Assembly (NCBI RefSeq): GCF_031624635.1
Contig: NZ_JAMQOQ010000001.1
Span: 124,001-188,000, forward strand
DNA: 64,000 bases
From: Halogeometricum sp. S3BR5-2
GTDB lineage: Archaea > Halobacteriota > Halobacteria > Halobacteriales > Haloferacaceae
Reading direction: 5' to 3'
This document shows, piece after piece, positions 50,932-59,593 of this stretch. The notes below the pieces were generated by a model. The model ran no database searches. It was given only the letters and a program-made list of their open reading frames with translations, and was not told the DNA's origin. How positions within the stretch are numbered: the first letter of the stretch is position 1; each line of letters opens with the position of its first letter. The position numbers and the translations under genes are program-made.

Positions 50932-53013
50932 CTACCGGGCGCCCCGAATTTTCTCCAAAGAATCGGGGTTCTCGATGCTGGAGAGGTCGCCGGGGTCCTC
51001 GCCTTCGTACACCGCCGCGATGGCGCGTCTGATTATCTTGCCGGACTGCGTCTTCGGGAACTCGCCGACGAACAGGAGTTCCCGCGGGCGGAACGGTTTG
51101 CCCTGCTCCTCGCCGACGAGTTCGCGCAGTTCCTCGCGGAGGGCGTCCGCCGGTTCGAAGCCGTCTTCGAGGACGACGTAGGCGACGACGGCGGTGCCCG
51201 TCGTCTCGTCGTCGACGCCGACGGCGGCCGCCTGGTTCACGGCCTCGTGTTCGATGAGGATGCCCTCTATCTCGGCGGGGCCGACCTTCCGCCCGGCGAC
51301 GTTCAGCGCGTCGTCCGCGCGGCCGTGGAGGAACCAGAAGCCGTCCTCGTCCTTCTGCGCCCAGTCGCCGTGGTCCCACATCGGCGGGTCGGTGAACGTC
51401 GACCAGTACTCCTCGAGGTAGCGCTCGTCGCCGCTCCAGAGGCTCTTGGTCATCGACGGACAGGAGTCGCGCGCGACGAGGTAGCCGCGTTCGTTCGCGT
51501 CGGCGACGCTCTCGCCCGTCGCGTCGACGATGTCGACGCTCATCCCGAGGCCCGGCCCGCCGAGGCTACACGGTTTGAGCGGCTGGTTCGGCATCGGCAT
51601 GAGGAAACAGCCGCATATCTCGGTGCCGCCGGAGATGTTCATGATGGGCGCCTCGCCGCCGCCGACCTTCTCGTAGAACCACATCCACGACTCGGGGTCC
51701 CACGGTTCGCCCGTCGACCCGAGGAGGCGGAGCGTCGAGAGGTCGTGCTTTTCGACCAACTCGTCGTCGTACTTCCGCAGGGCGCGGACGGCGGTGGGCG
51801 AGATGCCGAACACGGTGAGGCCGTGCCGTTCGATCATATCCCAGAAGCGGTCGGGTTCGGGGTGGTCGGGGGCGCCCTCGTACATGAACACCGTTCCCCC
51901 GAAGGTGTGGTTGCCGATGAGCGTCCACGGCCCCATCATCCACCCGATGTCGGACACCCAGAAGAAGCGGTCCGTGGGCTTGTGGTCGAACCCGAAGTAT
52001 ATCTCCTTGGCCGTCTGCATCAGGAGGCCGGCGTGGGTGTGGACGATGCCCTTCGGCGTCCCCGTCGTCCCCGACGAGTACAGCAGCATCGACTCCTGCG
52101 CGGCGGGGAGTTCCTTCGTCTCGTAGGCGTCGTCGGCCTCCCCGACCGTCTCGTCCCACCGCTCGTCGCGCCTCGTCCACGTGATGGCGCGGTCCTCGCT
52201 CGCCTCCAGTCCGATGCGGTCGTAGACGACGGTGTGTTCGACCTGTCCCGCCTGTTTTATCGCCCGGTCGGCCGACTCCTTCAGCGTCACCTCGCTCCCG
52301 CGGCGGTAGAAGCCGTCGGCGGTGAACAGCACCGAACACCCCGAGTCCTCGATGCGCGTCGCCGTCGCGTCCACGCCGAACCCCGAGAAGATGGGGACGG
52401 CGATGGCGCCGACCTTCAGACAGCCGTAGAGGATGGAGACGACTTCCGGCACCATCGGCATGTAGAGGCCGACGGTGTCGCCCGTCTCAACCCCGTAGGA
52501 TTCGAGGACGTTCGCCACCTGGTTCGACTCCCGGTAGAGGTCGTGGTAGGTAATCGTCCGTTCGTCGCCGGGTTCGCCCTCCCAGATGAGCGCTGCCTTG
52601 TTCCGGTTCTCCGCGTCGGGGGCGCCGTGTCTGTCGACGGTGTTGTGCGCGACGTTTATCGTGCCGCCGGGGTACCAATCGGAGAACTGCGGGCCGTCGG
52701 CGTCGTCACCGGACCGCGTCCGGTTGCTCGCGGAGCGTCGCTCCGCGCTGTCGCGGACGGCGTCGTAGTCGCTGTAGAACTCCACGCCGAGGTAGTCGAC
52801 GAGTTCGTCCCAGAACCAGTCGACGCCCGACTCGTCGACGCCGTCGACGCTCTCGCTCGTTCGGCGTATCAGTTCCTCGTAGTCCGAAATGCCGTACTCC
52901 CGCATGAACGCGTGGACGTTGGTCGACTCCGCGAACTCCCGGGACGGTTCGTGGACCACCTCGTCCGTGTCGGGTACCTCCATTACGTGCGGACCTCCAT
53001 CACGTCCTGACAT
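50932..53013 (-). CDS. AMP-forming acyl/acetyl-CoA synthetase
   Basis: A 693-residue ANL-superfamily enzyme. The P-loop-like motif YSSGTTGTPKG lies near residues 308-318, followed by GSTGEPWDPESW, HGRADDALNVAGRKVGPAE and C-terminal PKTQSGKIIRR, whose Lys is the catalytic and acetylation-sensitive residue. The gene is divergent from an AtoE-type transporter, so acetate or another short-chain acid is the likely substrate. The start could also be the ATG at 52983 (MEVPDTDEVV). Confidence 0.9.
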   Translation of the reverse strand: MSGRDGGPHVMEVPDTDEVVHEPSREFAESTNVHAFMREYGISDYEELIRRTSESVDGVDESGVDWFWDELVDYLGVEFYSDYDAVRDSAERRSASNRTRSGDDADGPQFSDWYPGGTINVAHNTVDRHGAPDAENRNKAALIWEGEPGDERTITYHDLYRESNQVANVLESYGVETGDTVGLYMPMVPEVVSILYGCLKVGAIAVPIFSGFGVDATATRIEDSGCSVLFTADGFYRRGSEVTLKESADRAIKQAGQVEHTVVYDRIGLEASEDRAITWTRRDERWDETVGEADDAYETKELPAAQESMLLYSSGTTGTPKGIVHTHAGLLMQTAKEIYFGFDHKPTDRFFWVSDIGWMMGPWTLIGNHTFGGTVFMYEGAPDHPEPDRFWDMIERHGLTVFGISPTAVRALRKYDDELVEKHDLSTLRLLGSTGEPWDPESWMWFYEKVGGGEAPIMNISGGTEICGCFLMPMPNQPLKPCSLGGPGLGMSVDIVDATGESVADANERGYLVARDSCPSMTKSLWSGDERYLEEYWSTFTDPPMWDHGDWAQKDEDGFWFLHGRADDALNVAGRKVGPAEIEGILIEHEAVNQAAAVGVDDETTGTAVVAYVVLEDGFEPADALREELRELVGEEQGKPFRPRELLFVGEFPKTQSGKIIRRAIAAVYEGEDPGDLSSIENPDSLEKIRGAR

Positions 53014-53105
53014 CGTCGCGTCCGCTGAAGTAACTTCCCCGAACGATGATTGCGTTCGAACCGTCCGGAACGTTCATTTCGGTCTCGGATGACCGTCCTC
53101 GCGTC

Positions 53106-54515
53106 ATGTCGACAGACACACCGTCGGGGTCGCCGATTCAGCGCTTCGGCGCCCGGATGTCGAGCGTCGTCGAGCGAGTGATGCCGAGTCCGTTCCTGTT
53201 CGCCATCCTCCTCAGCTACGTCGTCTTCGCCGGGGCCGTCCTCGTCGAGGGGACGAGCCCGTTCGCCCTCGTGGGCTACTGGTACGACGGATTCTGGGTA
53301 CTGCTCGACTTCGCCATGCAGATGGTGCTCATCCTCGTCACCGGCTACGCCCTCGCGTACCACCCCCTCGTCCGCGGCGGTATCGAGTGGCTGACGTCGC
53401 TTCCGAACGACGGCAAGCAGGCCGTCGTCCTCGTCGGCGTCATTTCGATGACCGTCGCGTGGGTCCACTGGGGACTCGGCCTCATCGTCGGCGCCGTGAT
53501 GGCCCGCGAGATGGGCCGGCAGGCCGCGAAGACGAATCTACAGGTCCACTACCCGCTGCTCTGTCTCGCCGGCTACATGGGCATGGGGCTGACGTGGCAC
53601 TGGGGCCTCGCCGGGTCCGCGCCCCTCCTGATGAACACGCCCGGCAACGTCTTCGTCGAACAGGGCATCGTCGAGGGACTGATACCCACCTCGGAGACGG
53701 TGTTTCACTCCTACACGCTGACGCTCGTCGTCACCGGCATCGTCTACACCTCCGTAGTGCTGTACCTCCTCGCGCCCGAACGGGCGAACGCCCAACCGAT
53801 AACCGAGTACGTCCCGGAGTCGGAACTGTTCGGCGCGGCGGGGGACGGCGGGGACTCCCCCGGCGCGTCCGACGCGGACCCGACAACCGTCGGCGAGAAG
53901 ATAAACCAGAGCCGAGTCGTCGGCGGCGTCATCGCCGTCACGGGCGTCGTCTTCACCGGCTACACCTTCGCCACGCAGGGGCTCTCGGCGCTGAACCTCG
54001 ACCTCGTCAACTTCCTCTTCTTGTTCCTCGGCCTCGCGCTGTACACCCGGCCGAAGGCCTACCAGGAGCAGTTCTACGACGCCATCACCTCGACGGGCGG
54101 CATCGTCCTCCAGTTCCCCCTCTACGCGGGCATCATCGGGATGATGAACAGTTCCGGGCTCTCGGAGACGATGGCCGAGACGCTCGTCTCGCTGTCGACG
54201 CCGGCGACGTTCCCGGCCGTCGCGTGGATAACCGCCGGCGTCGTCAACGTGTTCGTCCCCTCCGGCGGCGGCGAGTGGACGGTCATCGGCACCACCGTGC
54301 TGCAGGCGGCGAACGAACTCGGCGTCCCCGCCGGACAGGCCACCGTCGCCTACGCCGTCGGCGACGCTCACACGAACCTCCTGCAACCGTTCTGGGCGCT
54401 CCCTCTCCTCGGCATCACCGGGATGCGTGCCCGCGACATGTTCGGCTACGGCGTGACGATGATGCTCCTCCTGATTCCGTTCCTCGCGCTGGGACTCATC
54501 TTCATCCCGTACTGA
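53106..54515 (+). CDS. Short-chain fatty acid transporter, AtoE family
   Basis: A 469-residue membrane protein with about 11-12 segments and the family segments SPFLFAILLSYVVFAGAVL, HWGLAGSAPLLMNTPGN, VFVPSGGGEWTVIGTT and YAVGDAHTNLLQPFWALP. It would import short-chain acids such as butyrate or acetate. It is divergent from the acyl-CoA synthetase, forming an uptake-and-activation module. The ATG at 53106 was chosen because it starts MSTDTPSGSP directly before the conserved region. Confidence 0.88.
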   Translation: MSTDTPSGSPIQRFGARMSSVVERVMPSPFLFAILLSYVVFAGAVLVEGTSPFALVGYWYDGFWVLLDFAMQMVLILVTGYALAYHPLVRGGIEWLTSLPNDGKQAVVLVGVISMTVAWVHWGLGLIVGAVMAREMGRQAAKTNLQVHYPLLCLAGYMGMGLTWHWGLAGSAPLLMNTPGNVFVEQGIVEGLIPTSETVFHSYTLTLVVTGIVYTSVVLYLLAPERANAQPITEYVPESELFGAAGDGGDSPGASDADPTTVGEKINQSRVVGGVIAVTGVVFTGYTFATQGLSALNLDLVNFLFLFLGLALYTRPKAYQEQFYDAITSTGGIVLQFPLYAGIIGMMNSSGLSETMAETLVSLSTPATFPAVAWITAGVVNVFVPSGGGEWTVIGTTVLQAANELGVPAGQATVAYAVGDAHTNLLQPFWALPLLGITGMRARDMFGYGVTMMLLLIPFLALGLIFIPY

Positions 54516-54566
54516 CCGACTCCGAAGCCCGCAACTTCTTTTCGGAGCGGTGACGTACTCGTCTCC

Positions 54567-55160
54567 ATGTACGTACGGGACGCCAAGAACCGAGACGAGG
54601 TTTGGTTGCTCGACCGCATCGAGGAGTCGGGGCTCGAAGACCCGGCGTTCCGGTCCCGCGACTACGTCATCGCCCTCGACGAGGAGTCGGGCGCCAAGGC
54701 CGGCCTCGGCCGCGTCCGCGTCCACCAGGAGGACGACGCGGAGTTCTGCGAACTGGCCTTCGTCCTCACCCTCGACGTCTGGCGCGGACAGGGCGTCGGC
54801 GCGCACGTCGTCGAGCGACTGGTCGCGGAGGCGGGCGACGCCGGGTTCGACCGCGTCTACACGTTCACCGTCGAACCGGACTACTTCCTCACGTTCGGCT
54901 TCGAACCGGTCGACGGCGACGACCTTCCCCCGACCCTCCGCGAACGCCTCGACGCGGTCCGCGCCGAACGCGGCGACGACGCCATCGCCCTGCGGGTGGC
55001 CCCCGAGGCGTTCGAGATGCCCGAGGCGTACCGCGACCGGTTCAAGCGGGCGACCCCCGCCGACGAACCCGACCCGGGCGAGGTGGCGATAGAGGAGACG
55101 GCCGAGGACTTCGGCATCGACCCCGACGAGACGACGTACAAGTACGATACGGGTCGCTGA
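54567..55160 (+). CDS. GNAT family N-acetyltransferase
   Basis: A 197-residue acyltransferase. The acetyl-CoA-binding motif A is LDVWRGQGVGAHVVERLV (around 75-92). Strands before (ELAFVLTL) and after (YTFTVEPDYFLTFGFEPV) complete the fold. A C-terminal extension (from about 145) is acidic. Substrate is unknown. Confidence 0.83.
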   Translation: MYVRDAKNRDEVWLLDRIEESGLEDPAFRSRDYVIALDEESGAKAGLGRVRVHQEDDAEFCELAFVLTLDVWRGQGVGAHVVERLVAEAGDAGFDRVYTFTVEPDYFLTFGFEPVDGDDLPPTLRERLDAVRAERGDDAIALRVAPEAFEMPEAYRDRFKRATPADEPDPGEVAIEETAEDFGIDPDETTYKYDTGR

Positions 55161-55177
55161 CGCCGATTCGCCTCGGT

Positions 55178-55477
55178 TCAGGTCCTGTCTTCGAGGAAGT
55201 CCGAACTGAAGACGATGTAGGCGAGGGCGCTACAGAAGAGGATGGGCGGGAGGATGGCGAACGCCCAGAGCGGTTCGAGCCCCCACCCCAACAGGAGGAG
55301 GACGCACGCGAGGCCGATGCCCAAGAACGGCAGGACGGCCAGGACGGCGCGCTTTCGGTTCCGTCCCCCCGAGTCGGGTTGGAGGGGCGCGTCAGGGTCG
55401 AACTCCTCGTCGAACGCCGCCTCCTCGCCCGCGCCCTCGTCGTCGGCGGGGGAGGATGCGGAGGCGGAACTGCGCAT
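55178..55477 (-). CDS. Hypothetical two-helix membrane protein
   Basis: A 99-residue protein. The first 45 residues are acidic and disordered. Two membrane segments follow (AVLAVLPFLGIGLACVLLLLG, shown as LPFLGIGLACVLLLLG, and LWAFAILPPILFCSALAYIV). No family is recognised. It is convergent with the GNAT gene. Confidence 0.65.
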   Translation of the reverse strand: MRSSASASSPADDEGAGEEAAFDEEFDPDAPLQPDSGGRNRKRAVLAVLPFLGIGLACVLLLLGWGLEPLWAFAILPPILFCSALAYIVFSSDFLEDRT

Positions 55478-55548
55478 GGTCGTCGTCGGTCGCCCACCGG
55501 TAAAAGCGCCGCGCCTCCTCGACTTCGCCCCGCTATCCGCCTCCCGCC

Positions 55549-55848
55549 TCAGCGGTCGTCTTCTCTCCGCGAGACGAGTTCGACGAGGCCGAACAGGACG
55601 AGGAGCACCAGCGTCGAGAGGGCGACGGCGTAGGTGGTCATCGCCAGCGGCGTCGTCGGGATGACGAGCAGACCGCCGAACAGCGCCGACCGGGGGACGG
55701 CCTCCGCGCCGTTGGACCCGATGAAGAAGCCGAGTACGCCCGAGAGGGCGACGACGCAGACGCCGACGGCGAGGAGGATGGACCGTCCGCGGCCGTCCTC
55801 AGCTTCCGCCGTCACCGGTTCCGTGACGGTGTCGGATTCGGGTGGCAC
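55549..55848 (-). CDS. Hypothetical two-helix membrane protein, DUF7520-like
   Basis: A 99-residue protein starting at GTG 55848 (VPPESDTVTEPV). Membrane segments are ILLAVGVCVVALSGVLGFFI and YAVALSTLVLLVLFGLVELV. The start is inferred from a TATA-like GTAAC on the minus strand near 55880, since longer in-frame sequence upstream is Cys/Pro-rich and lacks support. Function is unknown. It is divergent from cytidine deaminase. Confidence 0.6.
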   Translation of the reverse strand: MPPESDTVTEPVTAEAEDGRGRSILLAVGVCVVALSGVLGFFIGSNGAEAVPRSALFGGLLVIPTTPLAMTTYAVALSTLVLLVLFGLVELVSRREDDR

Positions 55849-55935
55849 ACCGGGAGTTGGAGGGGGACATGCTTGGCCGTTACCCTTCGGTCCGCAGGGC
55901 AAGTTACAAACGCCCGTGGGGGAAACTCGGCTCTC

Positions 55936-56349
55936 ATGTCCGACGAACTCGTCGAACGCGCCCGCGACGTCCTCGAACAGGCCCACGTCCCCTACTCCGA
56001 GTACCGCGTCGGCGCGGCGCTCAGGACGGCCGACGGCGAGGTGTTCGTCGGCTGTAACATCGAGAACGCGAACTACTCCAACAGCCTCCACGCCGAGGAA
56101 GTCGCCGTCGCGGAGGCGGTGAAGAAGGGACACCGCGAGTTCGACCGCCTCGTCGTCACCTCGGGCGCCCGCGACGGCGTCACCCCCTGCGGGATGTGCC
56201 GGCAGACGCTCGCGGAGTTCTGCGGCGAGGACCTGCCCGTCGTCTGCGACGAGGGCGACGGGGAGGTGACGGAGTACACCCTCGGCGAACTCCTGCCGAA
56301 CACCATCTCTCTCGATACGCTGGAGGCGGCCGAACGCGACCGGGAGTGA
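55936..56349 (+). CDS. cdd: Cytidine deaminase
   Basis: A 137-residue tetrameric zinc enzyme that converts cytidine or deoxycytidine to uridine. The zinc site is H52-A-E54 (LHAEEVAVAE) and C85, C88 (TPCGMC); NIENANYS at 41-48 binds the substrate. It starts 126 nt before the uridine phosphorylase gene, so the two may act in sequence. A TATA-like TTACAAA lies at 55904-55910. Confidence 0.93.
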   Translation: MSDELVERARDVLEQAHVPYSEYRVGAALRTADGEVFVGCNIENANYSNSLHAEEVAVAEAVKKGHREFDRLVVTSGARDGVTPCGMCRQTLAEFCGEDLPVVCDEGDGEVTEYTLGELLPNTISLDTLEAAERDRE

Positions 56350-56474
56350 GTCTCCGGTCGGCGCGCTGAACGCCTTCCCGCCGTCCCTCCGCGCCTCGGC
56401 CGAGACGGCCGCGACGCACTCCGCGCGGTGAGCGGAAGCACAAGCACTTCAACCCCGCTCCGCCCACTGGGAGC

Positions 56475-57293
56475 ATGGACGACAGCGAGGACCCGAACAG
56501 CGAGGTCCAGTACCACATCGAACTCTCGGCCGGGGACGTCGCGGACGCCGTCCTCCTGCCCGGCAACCCCGAACGGGTCGACAAGGTGACCGCGCTGTGG
56601 GACGACGCCGAGGAGCAGGCGTACCACCGCGAGTACCGCACGGCGACGGGGACGTACGAGGGAACGCCGATATCCGTCACGTCCACCGGTATCGGCGGCC
56701 CGTCGGCGGCCATCGCCGTCGAGGAACTCGCCCGCGTCGACGCCGAGACGCTCATCAGAGTCGGCTCCTGCGGCGCCATCCAACCCGAGATGGACGTGGG
56801 CGACTTGGTCATCACTTCGGGGGCGGTCCGACAGGAGGGCACCTCGAAGGAGTACGTCCGCGAGGACTACCCCGCCGTCGCCGACCACGAGGTGGTCTCC
56901 GCCCTCGTCGCCGCCGCGGAGCGACTCGGCTACGACTACCACGTCGGCGTCACGATGAGCGCCGACTCCTTCTACACCGGGCAGGGCCGCCCCGGGTTCG
57001 AGGGCTTCCGCGCCGCCGGGTCGGAGTCGCTCGTCGAGGACCTGCGCGAGGCGAACGTGAAGAACATCGAGATGGAGGCGGCGACGCTTCTCACCGTCGC
57101 GAACGTCTACGGCCTCCGCGCCGGCGCCGTCTGCTCGGTGTACGCCAACCGCGTTACGGGGGAGTTCCGCACCGAGGGAGAGGCCCGCGCCGTGAAGACG
57201 GCCAGCCTCGCGGTCCACCTTCTGGCGCGGATGGACGAGGTCAAGCGCGAGGCGGGCGTCGACCGCTGGCACGCCGGTCTGTCGCTGGAGTAG
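56475..57293 (+). CDS. udp: Nucleoside phosphorylase (uridine phosphorylase type)
   Basis: A 272-residue PNP/UDP family enzyme. LLPGNPERVDKV (28-39), the phosphate-binding region VTSTGIGGPSAAIAVEEL, and IRVGSCGAIQPEMDVGDLV match uridine phosphorylase; IEMEAATLLTVANVYG holds the ribose-binding Met/Glu. It splits uridine into uracil and ribose-1-phosphate. With cdd upstream it completes cytidine to uracil salvage; ribose-1-phosphate could enter the archaeal pentose bisphosphate route, which is inferred. Confidence 0.88.
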   Translation: MDDSEDPNSEVQYHIELSAGDVADAVLLPGNPERVDKVTALWDDAEEQAYHREYRTATGTYEGTPISVTSTGIGGPSAAIAVEELARVDAETLIRVGSCGAIQPEMDVGDLVITSGAVRQEGTSKEYVREDYPAVADHEVVSALVAAAERLGYDYHVGVTMSADSFYTGQGRPGFEGFRAAGSESLVEDLREANVKNIEMEAATLLTVANVYGLRAGAVCSVYANRVTGEFRTEGEARAVKTASLAVHLLARMDEVKREAGVDRWHAGLSLE

Positions 57294-57408
57294 CGGGGTC
57301 TTTCTCCCCGACGAAGGGGGAAGGCTTTATCCGGGAGCGAGACACCGGCAATTTTCTCCGTTCCACGGCGCGGGCGGCCGATTCGGTTCGAATCACGTTC
57401 CAAAGCCC

Positions 57409-57415
57409 CTTTATC
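57409..57415 (+). promoter_or_regulatory. TATA box of ndh
   Basis: CTTTATC lies 25-31 nt before the ATG at 57440 and sets that start. Confidence 0.5.
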
Positions 57416-57439
57416 GGATGCCTACGCAGAGTCACACAT

Positions 57440-58630
57440 ATGAGTACGAAGGTCGTCGTCCTCGGCTCCGGTTACGCGGGTACCGGCGCCGTCAAACGAC
57501 TCGAAGAAGAGCTCGACTCGGACGCGGAACTCACGTGGGTCTCCGAAAACGACTACCACCTCGTCCTCCACGAGGTCCACCGCTGCATCCGAGACCCGAG
57601 CGTCGAGTCGAAAGTCGCCATCCCCGTCGACGAGATAAAAGAGCCCGAGACGGAGTTCGTCAAAGGTCACGTCGAGAACGTCGACGTCGACGAGAAGACC
57701 GTCGAACTCGAAGACGGCGAGGTCGACTACGACTACCTCCTCGTCTGTCTCGGCTCCGCGACGGCGTTCTACGGCATCGAGGGTCTCGAGGAGTACTCCC
57801 TCGAACTCAAGAGCCTCGACGACGCCCGCGAGATTCACAGCGAGGTCAAGGCGGCCGCCGAGGAGGCCTCCCAGGACGACCCCGCGAAGGTAATCGTCGG
57901 CGGTGCGGGCCTCTCGGGCATCCAGTCGGCCGGCGAGATAGCCGGCTACCGCGACGACCACCGCGCGCCCCTCGACATCACCATCGTCGAAGGCCTCGAC
58001 GAGGTGTTCCCCGGCAACGACCGCGAACTGCAGGGTGCGCTCCGCAAGCGCCTCGAAGCGCGCGACATCGAGATTCTGACGGGCGATTTCATCTCGAAGG
58101 TCGACGAGGAGACCATCTACCTCGGCGGCGGCGAGGACGAGGACCCCGAGGAACTCGACTACGACGTGCTCCTCTGGACCGGCGGTATCACGGGCCAGAA
58201 GGAGGTCGCCGAGTCGAAACTCGACAAGGACGAGCGCTCGAACCGCATCTTCGCCGAGCAGGACTTCAAGACGAGCGACGACGACGTGTTCGCCCTCGGC
58301 GACTCCGCCCTCGTCGAACAGGGCGACGACGCCATCGCGCCGCCGACGGCCCAGGCCGCCTGGCAGGCCGCGGAAGTCGCCGGCGAGAACGTCGCCCGCG
58401 CTACGAAGGGTCAGCCCCTGAAGACGTGGGACCACGAGGACAAGGGGACGACCATCTCCGTCGGCGAGGACGCCGTCGCCCACGCCGTGAAGCTCCCCGG
58501 CGTCGGTCAGGTCTATCCGAACGTGTTCGGCGGCCCCGCCGCCCGCACGCTGAAGAAGGCCATCGCCGCGCGCTGGATTGCGGACGTGACGACGCCGCGC
58601 CGCGCCCTCGAAGCGTGGAACGACCTCTGA
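57440..58630 (+). CDS. ndh: Type II NADH dehydrogenase (FAD-dependent pyridine nucleotide-disulfide oxidoreductase)
   Basis: A 396-residue flavoprotein. The FAD motif GSGYAG is at 9-14 and the NAD motif is in VIVGGAGLSGIQSAGEI. The second FAD motif, VFALGDSALV, follows. The layout matches NDH-2, which passes electrons from NADH to menaquinone without pumping protons, and could be membrane-associated through its C-terminal helices. A sulfide:quinone oxidoreductase is less likely because no redox cysteine pair is seen. Confidence 0.85.
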   Translation: MSTKVVVLGSGYAGTGAVKRLEEELDSDAELTWVSENDYHLVLHEVHRCIRDPSVESKVAIPVDEIKEPETEFVKGHVENVDVDEKTVELEDGEVDYDYLLVCLGSATAFYGIEGLEEYSLELKSLDDAREIHSEVKAAAEEASQDDPAKVIVGGAGLSGIQSAGEIAGYRDDHRAPLDITIVEGLDEVFPGNDRELQGALRKRLEARDIEILTGDFISKVDEETIYLGGGEDEDPEELDYDVLLWTGGITGQKEVAESKLDKDERSNRIFAEQDFKTSDDDVFALGDSALVEQGDDAIAPPTAQAAWQAAEVAGENVARATKGQPLKTWDHEDKGTTISVGEDAVAHAVKLPGVGQVYPNVFGGPAARTLKKAIAARWIADVTTPRRALEAWNDL

Positions 58631-58641
58631 ACGCCGACTGA

Positions 58642-58668
58642 GTCTTCGTTTTCTCGTCTTCTCTTCGA
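58642..58668 (+). terminator. T/C-rich terminator after ndh
   Basis: A pyrimidine-rich tract (GTCTTCGTTTTCTC and on) directly follows the ndh stop. The remaining about 180 nt to 58848 hold a CTCTCCGGAGAG palindrome and no gene. Confidence 0.35.
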
Positions 58669-58848
58669 CGTCGCTCTCCGGAGAGCCTCGGCTCTCGGCG
58701 TTCGCGGGACGAACGTCGGAGGGAAGGCGGTACGGGTCGGGAGGTGGAGTAACGGGCGTGAACTACGGCCGGGGCTGGCGAGTCCGCACGGCGGTTCGCG
58801 GGGACGATTCGCCGGAAGGTGCGCTCGTTCGGGCGCCGCGGCGCAGCG

Positions 58849-59382
58849 TCAGTGAGCGGATTCGCCCTCGGGGGCGCGCATGTCCTCGATGCGGAGGATG
58901 AGGATGTTGCTGGTGTCGTCCTTGCCGTCGACGACACCCTCGATGACGAGTTTCGAGAGCGGCGTCGGACCGACGCGCACCTCGTCGCCCTCGTGGAAGT
59001 CCCGGACCGACCCCTGCACGTGAATCTCCGCGCGGCAGAGTTCGGGGTGGTGGACCGACGAGAGGTCTATCTCGTCGACGTTGACGCCCTCGACGGCCTC
59101 GCCCTCGTGGAACAGGGGGACGGCGGCGGGTTCGTCCATCTGCTCGACGTCCAGCGCCTCGTAGGCGTTCGCCGTCGGTTTGTAGCCGCCCTTCGGACCG
59201 GGGACGCCCTCGACCAGTTGCAGGGCTTTCAGGCTCTGCATCTGGTTCCGGATCGTTCCCGGGTTTCGGTTCACTTCTTCGGCGATATCCTCGCCCTTGA
59301 CGGCGTCCTCCGACTGACGGTAGAGGTTGATCAGCGCCGTCAGAATCGTTTTCTGACTAGAAGTCAGCTCGATTGATGACAT
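58849..59382 (-). CDS. HTH (winged-helix) regulator with C-terminal ligand-like domain
   Basis: A 177-residue protein. Residues 1-75 form a winged helix (LTSSQKTILTALINLYRQSE, AVKGEDIAEEVNRNPGTIRN). The rest (about 90-165) is a beta-rich domain with RAEIHVQGSVRDFHEGDEVR. ATG 59382 starts MSSIELTSSQ; longer starts add basic residues. Its ligand and targets are unknown. It may regulate one of the divergently oriented genes nearby. Confidence 0.75.
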   Translation of the reverse strand: MSSIELTSSQKTILTALINLYRQSEDAVKGEDIAEEVNRNPGTIRNQMQSLKALQLVEGVPGPKGGYKPTANAYEALDVEQMDEPAAVPLFHEGEAVEGVNVDEIDLSSVHHPELCRAEIHVQGSVRDFHEGDEVRVGPTPLSKLVIEGVVDGKDDTSNILILRIEDMRAPEGESAH

Positions 59383-59593
59383 AGAAGAACGTTCGCCGTA
59401 TACGTCCTTAAATCCGATGGATGAACGGCACAATCCGGTCGCTGTACTACGATTTTCGACGCTTCCTGTGGGGTATTTTCACAAAATGTGGTTACGGCGA
59501 CGGATTCGCCGCGCCCGCGGTGGACTGTCTTGAGTTTACGTGTTTCTCTCCCTCGTACGTGAGACAAACGTCTACCCGTGACCGAGGCGGAGG

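Noticed and set aside
57386..57400. tRNA T-arm-like sequence (GGTTCGAATC)
   Set aside because: No acceptor, D or anticodon arm could be folded around it, and it lies within the ndh promoter region.
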